A DNA stretch of 53,445 bases from 3107 sp965216225 (GCA_965216225.1 CBDCFF010000007.1:1-53445), one strand, 5' to 3'; counted from the first letter of the stretch, positions 1 through 8,972 are shown. Program-made: numbers and translations. Notes: generated from the sequence alone by a model not told the origin.

Positions 1-142
1 TGGCGTGTTCGTCGCCCAATCACGCGATGAGAAGACGCCATGACGACCATGTGCATTTCGCAATCCCGGATGCAGCAGCGCAGTGTGGCGTGTGTTGAGG
101 GGAAAGGCTGGCAACAGGGGAAGGGATGGCAAGATAAAAAGC

Positions 143-272
143 CGCGATGTGCGGCTTGGAACGGTTGTGGTTTATCAAGGGGTTACAGGATGAATTCGCG
201 ATGTGCGCATGTTCGCTGCAGCCTGCGACTTGTCCCCTTCTGCAATGATTTCAGTGCGATATCGCGATGTGC
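143..272. repeat. three spaced copies of a 10-bp motif
   Basis: CGCGATGTGC occurs at 143-152, 197-206 and 263-272, all in the same orientation, 54 and 66 bp apart. The first copy lies inside a small inverted repeat (AAGCCGC, 5-nt loop, GCGGCTT). Such direct repeats ahead of a gene could be protein-binding sites. No binding protein can be named from sequence. Confidence 0.5.
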
Positions 273-343
273 ACTTTATCCAGGACCAGGACGAAGCACT
301 CAAACATTGATAAAAAGCTGGTCAAGCTTCGATGACCATGGTA

Positions 344-357
344 AGTTACATGTAACT
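344..357. promoter_or_regulatory. 14-bp palindrome, candidate antitoxin operator
   Basis: AGTTACATGTAACT reads identically on both strands and ends 17 bp before the antitoxin start codon, just upstream of its ribosome binding site (GGGAGA). Type II antitoxins commonly bind a palindrome at their own promoter, so this is a plausible autoregulatory operator. The palindrome is directly visible; the role is inferred. Confidence 0.45.
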
Positions 358-374
358 AAACAGGGAGACTGGAT

Positions 375-614
375 ATGGCCACGGCATCAGGCGCAAAGCC
401 ATCGCATGTGAAGGTGCGCAAACATCGTGAGCGGTTGCGCGCCCAGGGGCTGCGCCCGATCCAGATTTGGGTGCCAGACGTGCGCGCAGCCTCGTTCCGT
501 TCGCAAGCCCATAGGCAGTCACTGGCTGTGGCGGCAAGCAGCCATTCGCAGGACGATCAGGCGTTTATCGACGCGGTGTCCGCCCTCGCTACCGATGAAA
601 GCGACAATGCATGA
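375..614 (+). CDS. MazE-family antitoxin (DUF3018 type)
   Basis: Protein of 79 residues, likely the labile antitoxin of a type II toxin-antitoxin pair. The N-terminal part carries a basic segment (KVRKHRERLRAQGLRPIQIW, residues 12-31), characteristic of DUF3018 antitoxins and expected to bind DNA. The acidic C-terminal part (residues 55-79) would wrap the toxin. The start is supported by GGGAGA 8-10 bp upstream. The stop overlaps the toxin start by four bases (ATGA), the usual arrangement for translational coupling. A palindrome just upstream suggests autorepression. The family assignment comes from motif recognition, not a search. Confidence 0.8.
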   Translation: MATASGAKPSHVKVRKHRERLRAQGLRPIQIWVPDVRAASFRSQAHRQSLAVAASSHSQDDQAFIDAVSALATDESDNA

Positions 615-964
615 GGCGCGGCGACATATGGACGGTCTCCGGCGGTAAGGACTATGCGGGCAAGCCGCGCCCTGTCGTCATCGTTCAGGACGACAGTTTC
701 GACGCGACGGCTTCCATCACCATTTGCGCCTTCACCACCGACGAGACCGACGCGCCCCTGTTCCGTTTGCTGGTGGAAGCGAACGAGCAAAACGGGCTGC
801 GATCATCCTGCCGGCTGATGGTCGACAAGATCACCACGGTGCCGAAATCCAAAGTCGGGAACCATGTGGGAAGGCTGGATGACAAGGACATCCTGCGGCT
901 CAATCAATCGGTCATGGTGTTTCTCGGTCTGGCAGTGTCGCCACGTTCTGGCCGGAAAGGGTAA
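611..964 (+). CDS. PemK/MazF-family toxin (endoribonuclease)
   Basis: Protein of 117 residues with the MazF fold signature: RRGDIWTV at the N-terminus, KPRPVVIVQDD at residues 18-28 and a central VDKITTVPKSKVG (residues 72-84), all typical of MazF/PemK. These enzymes cleave mRNA at short motifs and arrest growth unless bound by antitoxin. Length is normal for the family and no frame damage is visible. It is translationally coupled to the antitoxin. Its position in the accessory region suggests a role in keeping a mobile element in the population. RNA target specificity cannot be read from the sequence. Confidence 0.85.
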   Translation: MRRGDIWTVSGGKDYAGKPRPVVIVQDDSFDATASITICAFTTDETDAPLFRLLVEANEQNGLRSSCRLMVDKITTVPKSKVGNHVGRLDDKDILRLNQSVMVFLGLAVSPRSGRKG

Positions 965-1113
965 GAGGTGAGCGCCCATCGTCACAATGCCGGGACGAAC
1001 CCATGGGCCGCGACCAGCGCCGTTCTCTTGTTTCTGTACCCTGCCATACGCGTCGCGCCGTGGCGTAGAGATGGTGGGTTCCAACGGCAAGGATCATTCG
1101 CGACTCTGGCTGC

Positions 1114-1365
1114 ATGGCGGTTACCAGAGACCCGTTCCGCAAACCGATCGAACGGCGCTTGCCTATGGGGGCTGCGCCGTCCGATCTCTATGACTATGCT
1201 CAAACACCCACACCGCGCCTTGGGCGTCCTCCCAGGCATGACCTCTCGACCTGGGCCGTCACCGACGACTGGCCGGAGCGTGTGCCCGTCACCGAAGCCG
1301 AGGTCGACGTATTTGAGGCCTGGTTCGGTGATCTCTTTGATGAAGTGTTCGGGCCATGCCGATGA
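1114..1365 (+). CDS. small hypothetical protein upstream of the recombinase
   Basis: Protein of 83 residues without a family I can name. It has a proline- and arginine-rich first half and an acidic, aromatic end (FEAWFGDLFDEVFG), but no signal peptide or membrane segment. It ends 18 bp before the recombinase start on the same strand, so both are probably co-transcribed. It may be an accessory protein of the integrative element, such as a directionality factor, but no helix-turn-helix is obvious. ATG at 1114 is the first start in a clean frame; a shorter form from 1165 is possible. Confidence 0.5.
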   Translation: MAVTRDPFRKPIERRLPMGAAPSDLYDYAQTPTPRLGRPPRHDLSTWAVTDDWPERVPVTEAEVDVFEAWFGDLFDEVFGPCR

Positions 1366-1383
1366 TATGAGGAGCCCGGCGTC

Positions 1384-2095
1384 ATGACCGTCGCCCAGCG
1401 CGCCGCCCTTTATCTGCGCGTCTCGACAGTGCGTCAGGCCGAACATGACGTGTCGATTCCCGATCAGCGCAAGCAAGGTGAGGCCTATTGCCGCTCGCGC
1501 GGACTGGAACTGGTCGAGACATTCGTCGAGGCCGGCGCATCGGCGACCAACGACCGCCGCCCCGCGTTCCAGCGAATGATCGAGGCGGGTATCTCGAACC
1601 CAGCGCCGTTCGATGTCGTTGTGGTCCATTCGTTCAGCCGGTTCTTCCGGGATCACTTCGAGTTGGAGTTCTACGTCCGCAAACTCGCCAAGAACGGCGT
1701 CAAGCTCATCTCGATGACACAGGAGCTTGGCGATGATCCGATGCACGTCATGATGCGCCAGATCATGGCACTGTTCGATGAGTACCAGTCCAGGGAAAAT
1801 GCCAAGCACGTTCTACGCGCCCTGAAGGAGAACGCCCGTCAGGGCTTTTGGAACGGTTCGCTGCCGCCGATCGGCTACCGCGTCGTCGCAGCCGAGCAGC
1901 GCGGGGCCAAGATCAAGAAAAAGCTGGAGGTTGATCCGCTCCATGCCGACACCGTGCGTTTGGCATTCCGGCTTGCACTTGAGGGCGATGGCACATCTGG
2001 GCCCATGGGCGTCAAGGCAATTGCCAGTTATCTCAACGCGCACCGCATCTTCACCCGTGATGGCGGACGCTGGGGCATCGGCACGGTCCACCGGT
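1384..2095 (+). pseudogene. large serine recombinase, N-terminal part (interrupted)
   Basis: First 237 codons of a resolvase/invertase-type large serine recombinase. The catalytic domain begins with RAALYLRVSTVRQ, in which the serine of LRVST (about residue 14) is the expected nucleophile; VVVHSFSRFFRD is the second conserved block, and the start of the recombinase domain follows (GYRVV...GIGTVHR). A good ribosome binding site (AGGAG) precedes the ATG. The frame is cut at 2095/2096 by an IS256-family element, after which it ends at a stop supplied by the insertion. The frame continues at 4634 and 5761, so the ancestral protein was about 560 residues. Confidence 0.9.
2087..2095. repeat. 9-bp target site duplication, left copy
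   Basis: TCCACCGGT at 2087-2095 is repeated at 4625-4633, directly outside the two ends of the IS256-family element. Deleting the element and one copy restores the recombinase frame (GTVHR followed by LLTRPTY). A 9-bp duplication is usual for this family. Confidence 0.9.
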
Positions 2096-2126
2096 GAGCT
2101 ATGCCCGAAAGTTGGTGATGGTGTGA

Positions 2127-3018
2127 TCAGGCGGCGTTTTGAATTTGCTTGATCCCGTCTCTGAACTCAACCCCTTCAATGATCTCTGGCATGCGGTTGG
2201 CGCCGTCGAGCTTTCGCCACTTGGCCTGCGCTGACATCATCAGCTTGAATGCCATGGCCAACCCGGTCCTGCGGCTCAGGCAGCCTTTGGTTTTGCCGGT
2301 GCGGTGGCGGACGGTGGCGAAGGTGCTCTCGATCGGGTTCGTGGTTCGGATGTGCTTCCAGTGCTCAGCAGGGAAGCCGTAGAAGGAGAGCAGCACAGCC
2401 CGGTCTTTGGTCAGTTTCCCAACCGCCTTGTCATATTTCGCGCCACAGGTTTCCACGAAGAAATCGAAGGCGGCCCCGGCTTCGGTCTTCGTTTCCGCCT
2501 GCCAGATATCATGCAGGTGGCCCTTGGCTTTGGCCTGCACCGATTTGGGCATGGCATTGAGAACGTTTCCGGTCTTGTGAACCCAGCACCGTTGTTCCCG
2601 GGTGCTGCCGAAGACTTCGCGCAGCGCCGCCCAGAACCCCAAGGCACCGTCGCCAATGGCCGGATCGGGGGCGTGGGACAGCCCGCGACGCTTGAGATCG
2701 AGCAGCAACTCGCGCCAACTCTGCGTGCTTTCACGGTAGCCGTCGGTGAGCCCCAGAACCTCCTTGCGGCCCCACTCATCCGCGCCGATCAGCACCAGAA
2801 CGCATTGTTTCTGCTCTTCCATACGCGGTTGGAAATAGACACCATCGGCCCGGACATAGACGAAACGCCGGGCACTGAGATCGCGGCGCTGCCAGCGTTC
2901 ATACTCCGCCCCCCAGTCCGCTTTCAATCGCGAGATGGTGCTCGATGAAAGCCCTGCCGCGTTCGGCCCCAACAGCGCCCCAGGAGCCTCCTGGAAGTCG
3001 CCCGTGGAAATGCCCTTG
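2127..3018 (-). pseudogene. IS256-family (Mutator-type) transposase, C-terminal part
   Basis: This covers the C-terminal two-thirds of a Mutator-type DDE transposase. The acidic residues are visible: D in VRADGVYFQ, D in AIGDGALGFW and E in NPIESTFATVR. The QRCWVHKTGNVLNAMPKS block between the second and third is also family-typical. The coding sequence is broken just upstream of GISTGDFQEAP by the IS110-family insertion; the N-terminal part is at 4167-4529. The open frame extends into the IS110 left end, but that extension is not transposase sequence. Confidence 0.9.
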
Positions 3019-3237
3019 TCTATTGGATTTCCCAGGCATTCGTATCCGTGCGATACGGATGCCACCCCTCGGGCCGCTGCAGCGGCCCGAGGGGTGGCGG
3101 GGGATGGATCGATGATGCCCTGGTCTTTGAGGACCGTTCTCAAGATGGATCACCCCCGCCCTTTTGATGAACCCGAACAGATAGTGGAGGAGGGAACACC
3201 CCTGCCTCGTATGACAAGAACGGGAGACGAAAAGGTC
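3019..3237 (+). ncRNA. non-coding left end of IS110 element, candidate bridge RNA locus
   Basis: This 219-bp stretch lies between the left tip of the IS110 element and its transposase start. IS110-group elements are known to encode a structured bridge RNA in this position. Visible structure includes a stem CGTATC/GATACG with a 5-nt loop (3041-3057) and a 38-bp perfect palindrome (3061-3098). I cannot fold the RNA or identify its target- and donor-binding loops by eye, so the assignment rests on position and the presence of hairpins. Confidence 0.4.
3061..3098. repeat. 38-bp perfect palindrome
   Basis: Both 19-nt arms match without mismatch or spacer. The left arm begins GCCACCCCTCGGGCC and the centre is CTGCAG. 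As RNA it would form a stem of about 17 bp closed by a 4-nt loop. It sits 42 bp inside the left tip of the IS110-family element. Confidence 0.9.
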
Positions 3238-4153
3238 ATGAATGATACCATCGGCATCGACATCTCGAAAGATCATCTCGACACCCATCGCCTGAGCGAT
3301 GGCAAGGCGAAACGCTTCACCAACGACCGGACAGGACTGAAGACGCTGAAGAACTGGATCGGCCCGCAGTGCTGCCGCGTCGTCTACGAGCCTGCAGGAC
3401 GCTATCATCGCGATCTGGAGGCCCGCCTTTCAAAGACGGCTCACGCCATGGTCAAGGTGAACCCCAAACGCGCCCGCCGCTTCGCCGAAGCGGTCGGCCA
3501 GTCCGCCAAAACTGACCGGATCGATGCGGAACTGCTGGCCCGCATGGGGGCGATGCTTGACCTGAAGGCTTCACCGTTGCGCGATGAACCCATGAACGAT
3601 CTGCGGGAGGTGCATGTCGCCCGGAGCGCTCTCATCAAGGACCAGACTGCCTGCCGGAACCGGCTCTGCGGTGCGCGCAACACACTCGTCAAGGCGCAAC
3701 TGAAAACCAGGATGCGCCAGATTGCAAAGCAACTTGCCCAACTCGATGCCGAGTTGAAGAAGCGTATCTGCGAGGATGCAAAGCTTGCCGGACAGTTCGA
3801 GATCCTGCGGTCGATCCCCTGCCGTCGCAATACTCATCGAAATGCCGGAGATCGGAACCTTGACGCCCGGGCAGGCCGCCGCGCTTGCGGGCCTGGCTCC
3901 CTTCGTGCGCAAGTCCGGCAAATGGACAGCCAGAGCGAAAATCGGAGGCGGACGAGCCGGGCTTCGCCAGGCGCTCTACATGCCCGCCCTCGTCGCAGCG
4001 CGCTGCAATTCCCAACTCACCTGCGTCTACAAGGCTTTGCGTCAAAAGGGCAAGAAAGCCAAGGTCGCCCTTGTGGCAATCATGCGCAAGCTCATCATCC
4101 TCGCAAATACCTTGATCCGCGAAAACCGCCAGTGGTCCAAAATCAAACCTTGA
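3238..4153 (+). pseudogene. IS110-family transposase, frameshifted
   Basis: Starts at ATG 3238 behind GGGAGACG. The N-terminal DEDD domain is intact: D in IGIDISKDHLD, E in VVYEPAGRYHRDLEA, and the aspartates of KTDRIDAELLARMG. The C-terminal Transposase_20 domain (GTLTPGQAAALAGLAP, then RKSGKW with the candidate catalytic serine, then RQALYMPALVA) continues in the next frame. The shift is around 3815-3830, where the SIP and AVAILIEMPEIG blocks abut with a few codons missing. A small deletion therefore inactivated the enzyme. In total about 305 residues are encoded. Confidence 0.88.
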
Positions 4154-4166
4154 CCAAGACAGATAT

Positions 4167-4529
4167 CTTGAGGTAGAGCCACGGCAGCAGTTCCTCAATC
4201 GATCTGGTCTTGCGCAGCCAGGGCGGCAAGATCGACGAGGCGAAACGGATCTTTTCGTCCACATTGCCCCGGTCCCGCACCCGCGGCACCTTCACTGGTA
4301 CCGGGCCGATGCCGGTCATGACCTCGCGCTCGGGCAGATGACCATGGCGCACCAGCCGCGCACGGCCGTCGTCCGTCACCTCGCGGGCATGGGCGGCGAG
4401 GAGTGTGGCCAATTCCGCTTCCACCGCCTGTTTGAGCAGTTGGCGCGCGCCGGTTTGCAGGATGTCGGTCAGCGGGTCAGACGAAAATCCCGATGGACCG
4501 GGCAACGGCGTGATGGTAGACTTCGTCAT
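4167..4529 (-). pseudogene. IS256-family transposase, N-terminal part
   Basis: About 121 codons from the ATG at 4529 (minus strand) to the IS110 insertion point. The start of a Mutator-type transposase is visible: LTDILQTGARQLLKQAVEAE, then HGHLPEREVMTGIGPVPVKV, then RDRG, ending LLPWLYLK. The segment joins in frame to the C-terminal part at 3017 once the IS110 element is removed. The short tail after LYLK is read from the IS110 right end. Confidence 0.88.
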
Positions 4530-4624
4530 GTGGCATATCCTTTTCTCTGCTGAGAATTGCGGCGCGTGAACAACGCCATGATATGCCGCCCATCAGGGCC
4601 ATCACCAACTTTCGGCTATAACTC

Positions 4625-4633
4625 TCCACCGGT
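4625..4633. repeat. 9-bp target site duplication, right copy
   Basis: TCCACCGGT, identical to 2087-2095. It marks the right-hand outside edge of the IS256-family element. Confidence 0.9.
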
Positions 4634-4683
4634 TGCTGACGCGCCCGACCTATATTGGTCGGCACGAGTTCAACAAGCGTAGC
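4634..4683 (+). pseudogene. serine recombinase, middle fragment between two insertions
   Basis: These 50 bp encode LLTRPTYIGRHEFNKRS of the recombinase. They fit exactly between the end of the first fragment (712 nt, leaving one base over) and the third fragment at 5761: 712 + 50 = 762 nt, or 254 codons. LTRPTYIGRHEFN is typical of the recombinase domain of large serine recombinases. The fragment ends at the IS481-family insertion. Confidence 0.88.
4678..4683. repeat. 6-bp target site duplication, left copy
   Basis: CGTAGC at 4678-4683 is repeated at 5755-5760, directly outside the IS481-family element. Confidence 0.8.
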
Positions 4684-5754
4684 TGTTCCATCCCGGACGA
4701 TCAGATAGACCCTCGCCGCTCTGGCCTGTTCATGGCAAGATCAATCCTGCGTGAGATTCGGGACGGAGGCAAGACATGCTGATTTCTTTGCACAAGCAGG
4801 CGACGACGACGCCGAAGATCCGGGCCGCAATCCAGGCGAGCAAAGAGCCCGCGTGGATCGTGGCCGAGCGCTACGGCATCTCGGAGCAGACCGTCTGGAA
4901 GTGGCGCAAGCGCGATACCGTCCACGACCGGAGCCACACGGCGCACAGGTTGCAGACCACGCTGACACCGGCGCAGGAGGCCGTGGCCGTCTCGCTGAGA
5001 CAGACGCTGCTGCTGCCGCTCGACGACCTGCTCGCCGTGGTCCGCGAGTTTCTCAACCCGAACGTCTCGCGCTCCGGGCTGGATCGATGCCTGCGCCGAT
5101 GCCTGCGCCGTCATGGGGTCGGCTCCCTCCGTGACCTGAAGCCGAAGGTGGCGAAGCCCGCGCACAAGCCTTTCAAGGCATACGAGCCCGGCTACATCCA
5201 CATCGACGTGAAATACCTGCCGCAGATGGCCGATGAGGAGAAGCGCCGGTATCTGTTCGTCGCGATCGACCGCGCCACCCGCCGGGTCTTCGTGCGCATC
5301 CATCCGGCGAAGACTGCGGCCAACGCCCGCCGGTTCCTGCGCGATCTGGAGCGCGCCGCCCCGATGCGGATCACCCGCGTGCTGACGGACAATGGCAAAG
5401 AGTTCACCGACAGGCTCTTCGGCCTTCGCCGCCGCGCCGCGACCGGCAATCACGAGTTCGACCGCCTCTGCGCCGGGTTCGGGATCGAGCATCGCCTGGC
5501 CCCACCGATGCGGCCGCAGACCAACGGCATGGTCGAGCGGTTCAACGGTCGGATCGAGGACGTGCTCCAGAGCCACCGTTTCCGCAGCGGCGAGGAGATC
5601 GAACAGACGATCTTGCGGTACGTCCGCCTCTACAACGGCCATCTGCCGCAATCCGTTCTGAAAGGCCGCACGCCAATCGATGCGCTCAAGGACTGGCATC
5701 AAGAAAAGCCCGAACTCTTCAGAAAGAAGCCGTACAATCACACGGGATGTGACA
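4684..5754 (+). mobile_element. IS481-family insertion sequence
   Basis: The element is 1071 bp long with imperfect terminal inverted repeats. Its left tip TGTTCCATCCCG and right tip TGTCACATCCCG (read inward) match at 10 of 12 positions. It is flanked by CGTAGC duplications and carries one complete transposase gene. It inserted into the serine recombinase gene, 50 bp from the IS256-family element. The size and tips are typical of the IS481 family. Confidence 0.9.
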
Positions 5755-5759
5755 CGTAG
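4776..5759 (+). CDS. IS481-family transposase
   Basis: Intact DDE transposase of 327 residues. An N-terminal helix-turn-helix is visible (AERYGISEQTVWKWRKRD, about residues 31-48). The integrase core follows with D in YIHIDVKYLPQM, D in VLTDNGKEF and E in NGMVERFNGRIE. The C-terminal block LYNGHLPQSVLKGRTPIDAL is common to IS481 and IS3 enzymes. The stop codon overlaps the right target duplication, so the gene ends at the element's edge. This is the only element of the nest with an undamaged transposase. Confidence 0.92.
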   Translation: MLISLHKQATTTPKIRAAIQASKEPAWIVAERYGISEQTVWKWRKRDTVHDRSHTAHRLQTTLTPAQEAVAVSLRQTLLLPLDDLLAVVREFLNPNVSRSGLDRCLRRCLRRHGVGSLRDLKPKVAKPAHKPFKAYEPGYIHIDVKYLPQMADEEKRRYLFVAIDRATRRVFVRIHPAKTAANARRFLRDLERAAPMRITRVLTDNGKEFTDRLFGLRRRAATGNHEFDRLCAGFGIEHRLAPPMRPQTNGMVERFNGRIEDVLQSHRFRSGEEIEQTILRYVRLYNGHLPQSVLKGRTPIDALKDWHQEKPELFRKKPYNHTGCDT

Positions 5760-5760
5760 C

Positions 5761-6696
<936 letters not shown>

Positions 6697-6896
6697 CCCG
6701 CTTACCCCGCGCGCATTGATTCTGAAAGACCCGATTGAAACGGGAAAATCCGCCGATTTCGCGCGATGCTCTTTCAAACACGCCGGTCCGGCGCTATCAT
6801 GCCCTTGGGCGACACTATCGCCGGATTGAGAAAACCGGGCATATGAGACCGGAAACCGGCGTTCAGTGCGCGCAGGCTGTGCAAAAGGGGTATGTG

Positions 6897-7793
6897 ATGG
6901 CAAGACCGGTTTTCCTGACACGCGCAAGGGCGATCGCGTTTCTGATTGGCGCAAATCTCGTGCTTCTTGGCTGCGAGGAGGGCGCGGACGGCAATCCGTC
7001 CGGCCGGTTTTCCAGCGAAAGGCCCTCTGCCGGGACCACAACGCGGGTTGAGGAGCAGGATGTCGAGCGGCCGGATATTTTCAGGCTGATCGCCACTGGA
7101 TTGTGGGATGGCCGCCCGTCCCTTGGTGGCATCTGGGTCGCGCATCCCGACGTGGCTGACCCCGAGCGGGTGCGGATTACCAACGCATCCAGCGGGAAGA
7201 CAACCGGAGGGGCGCTTTTCCGGCGGGAACGCGATTTGCCCGGCCCTTCGGTGCAGGTATCCTCGGATGCGGCGGTCGAACTGGGAATGCTGGCCGGTCA
7301 GCCGACGGAACTCGGCATCGTTGCGCTGCGGCGCGAAAAGGCCACGGTGGTCGAAGAGGCCGAAATTCCCGTCAGCGAGGCCATGGACGCGCATGAAGAG
7401 GTCGAAGCGGCCATACCTTCAGAGGGCGAGGCCGATACAGACGTGTCGGCGGCAGCCGTTGACGTCATCGAAGCCGCCGGCGCACCCGATGCGGAAACGA
7501 CCGGGGATGCCGCTTTGGGCGAGGTCGCCGCGCAGACCCCTTCCGCGCCCCTGTTTCCGCTTGGCAAACCCTTCATTCAGGCCGGTATTTTCAGCGACGG
7601 GGAAGCCGCCGCCGCGATGATCGAAACGCTGACGCAGGCAGGACTTGGGCCGGTGCCGAGCCAGGACATCATGAATGACAGCACCGTCTGGCGGGTGTTG
7701 GTCGGGCCAGCCGTCAATCGCCGCCAGAGATCGGAAATGCTGGGCAGGATCAGGGGGCTCGGGTTCACCGATGCCCATTACGTGAAAGAGTGA
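6897..7793 (+). CDS. SPOR-domain lipoprotein
   Basis: Protein of 298 residues. The N-terminus has a basic start, a hydrophobic stretch and a lipobox LLGC with cysteine at residue 26, so it should be a lipoprotein. The middle is acidic and low in complexity (about residues 130-220). The C-terminal 75 residues (KPFIQAGIFSDGEAAAAM to the end) form a SPOR domain, which binds denuded peptidoglycan at division sites. I chose ATG 6897 because it gives the lipobox and follows AAAAGGGG; an ATG at 6735 would bury the signal. It is the first gene of the operon and abuts dacC, which fits a cell-wall role. Confidence 0.85.
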   Translation: MARPVFLTRARAIAFLIGANLVLLGCEEGADGNPSGRFSSERPSAGTTTRVEEQDVERPDIFRLIATGLWDGRPSLGGIWVAHPDVADPERVRITNASSGKTTGGALFRRERDLPGPSVQVSSDAAVELGMLAGQPTELGIVALRREKATVVEEAEIPVSEAMDAHEEVEAAIPSEGEADTDVSAAAVDVIEAAGAPDAETTGDAALGEVAAQTPSAPLFPLGKPFIQAGIFSDGEAAAAMIETLTQAGLGPVPSQDIMNDSTVWRVLVGPAVNRRQRSEMLGRIRGLGFTDAHYVKE

Positions 7794-7805
7794 GGAAGCC
7801 GCAGG

Positions 7806-8972
7806 ATGTTCCGTTCATGCCTGAGAATGCTTGTCGCGGCGACCCTGCCTGCCCTTGCCTTCGCCTTTCAGGCCAGCGCATTCGATACACAGGCGAAAGC
7901 CGCCTATGTCGTCGATGTCACGACTGGCATCGTGCTTCTGGAAAAGAATGCCCACGCGCCATTGCCGCCGGCCTCCATGTCCAAGCTCATGACGCTGAAC
8001 ATGCTGTTCGAGGCGTTGCAGGATGGCCGGGTCGGCATGGACACGCGCTTTGGCGTATCGGAAAGGGCGCAGGCGACAGGCGGGTCCACCATGTTTCTGA
8101 ACACCCGCGACCGCCCCACGGCAGAGGAACTGATCCAGGGCATCATCGTTCAGTCCGGAAATGACGCCTGTGTCGTGGTCGCGGAAGGGCTGGCAGGTTC
8201 CGAAGCGGCGTTTGCCGACATGATGAACACCCGCGCCCGCGATCTGGGCATGACAAATTCCAGCTTTGCCAATGCGTCGGGATGGCCGCATCCCGGCCAA
8301 AGGATGAGCCTGCACGATCTGGCCGTGCTGGCGATACGGCTGATCGAGGCGTTTCCCGAATATTACGGCTTCTTCGCGCAAAAGGAATTCGGGTATGACG
8401 GACGTGCGCCCGAAAACAGGCGCAACCGCAATCCGCTGTTGTCCCTGGGCATTGGCGCCGATGGCCTGAAGACCGGACACACAAGCGAGGCAGGCTATGG
8501 CCTTGTGGGTTCGGCTGTCGAGGGGACTCGCCGCATCGTTTTCGTCATTACCGGGCTGACTTCCGAAGTCGAGCGCCGCGAGGAATCCGAACGCATCATC
8601 AACTGGGCCTTTCGGCAGTTTTCCCTTCGCAGGGTTCTGTCCGAAAACGAAGTCCTGACATCCGCGGATGTCTGGGTCGGGGCCGAGTCGCGTGTCGGGA
8701 TGGCCGCCGCGCAGGATCATGATCTGCTGATTCCGGTACTGGACCGGCGCGAGGTCATGGCAGAGGTTCGATACAGCACGCCAATCGAGGCACCGATCAC
8801 CAGGGGCCAGAAAATCGGCGAACTCGTGATCGCGCTGGAAGGGTTGCCGGAAACCCGTTTGCCACTGGTTGCGGACCGTGACGTGGCGCGCGGCGGTTTC
8901 CTGCCGCGGGTTCGGACGGCGGCAAGGGTGCTCTTTCGGAACCTCGTGCAAAGGCGGCTGTATCTTTTCTGA
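7806..8972 (+). CDS. dacC: D-alanyl-D-alanine carboxypeptidase (class A low-molecular-weight PBP)
   Basis: Penicillin-binding protein of 388 residues that trims the terminal D-Ala from peptidoglycan stem peptides in the periplasm. A signal peptide ends near ASAF (about residue 25). All three active-site motifs are present: S57-M-S-K60, S117-G-N and K222-T-G. The C-terminal PBP5-type domain (about residues 270-365) and the basic, hydrophobic tail suggest membrane attachment. It lies 12 bp after the SPOR lipoprotein, and its stop overlaps the tmk start (TGATG). Whether it is DacA or DacC in function cannot be decided from sequence. Confidence 0.93.
   Translation: MFRSCLRMLVAATLPALAFAFQASAFDTQAKAAYVVDVTTGIVLLEKNAHAPLPPASMSKLMTLNMLFEALQDGRVGMDTRFGVSERAQATGGSTMFLNTRDRPTAEELIQGIIVQSGNDACVVVAEGLAGSEAAFADMMNTRARDLGMTNSSFANASGWPHPGQRMSLHDLAVLAIRLIEAFPEYYGFFAQKEFGYDGRAPENRRNRNPLLSLGIGADGLKTGHTSEAGYGLVGSAVEGTRRIVFVITGLTSEVERREESERIINWAFRQFSLRRVLSENEVLTSADVWVGAESRVGMAAAQDHDLLIPVLDRREVMAEVRYSTPIEAPITRGQKIGELVIALEGLPETRLPLVADRDVARGGFLPRVRTAARVLFRNLVQRRLYLF

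Larger units (their letters stand above)
1..374. other. gene-poor leader region upstream of the toxin-antitoxin pair
   Basis: I see no convincing gene here. An open frame covers 40-411, but its composition is not protein-like and it runs into the antitoxin gene. The stretch is less GC-rich than the rest of the window towards its right end. It contains three copies of the 10-mer CGCGATGTGC (143-152, 197-206, 263-272) and a 14-bp palindrome just before the antitoxin gene. It probably serves as the control region of the toxin-antitoxin operon, or is residue of a mobile element whose left end lies outside the window. Confidence 0.5.
3016..4169 (+). mobile_element. IS110-family insertion sequence inside the IS256 element
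   Basis: The two halves of the IS256 transposase (LLPWLYLK and KGISTGDF) join exactly when about 1150 bp is removed, which defines the insertion. CTTG is present at both joints (3015-3018 and 4167-4170); this fits the IS110 habit of sharing a short CT core between ends and target rather than having long inverted repeats. A 220-bp non-coding left end with strong secondary structure precedes a transposase gene on the plus strand. The transposase is frameshifted. The exact tips are uncertain by up to four bases because of the shared CTTG. Confidence 0.85.
2096..4624 (-). mobile_element. IS256-family insertion sequence carrying an IS110-family insertion
   Basis: The element is bounded by 26-bp inverted repeats (2096-2121 and 4599-4624) that match at 23 of 26 positions; both contain CGAAAGTTGGTGATGG. 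It is flanked by the 9-bp duplication TCCACCGGT. Total length is 2529 bp, of which about 1150 bp is a later IS110-family insertion, leaving a normal-sized IS256 element of about 1.38 kb. It interrupts the serine recombinase gene. Its own transposase on the minus strand is split, so it cannot move without help. Confidence 0.92.

Noticed and set aside
143..272. Possible CRISPR or iteron origin
   Set aside because: Three 10-bp copies with unequal spacing and no replication initiator or partition gene nearby.
982..1809. 275-codon minus-strand frame over the recombinase start
   Set aside because: It lies opposite the clear recombinase and shows no recognisable protein features.
2935..3237. Plus-strand extension of the IS110 transposase upstream of 3238
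   Set aside because: It reads through the IS256 remnant and the palindrome; the family N-terminus begins at 3238.
6735..6896. Longer N-terminus for the SPOR protein
   Set aside because: It would place the lipobox 80 residues into the protein; ATG 6897 has a ribosome binding site and a normal signal.
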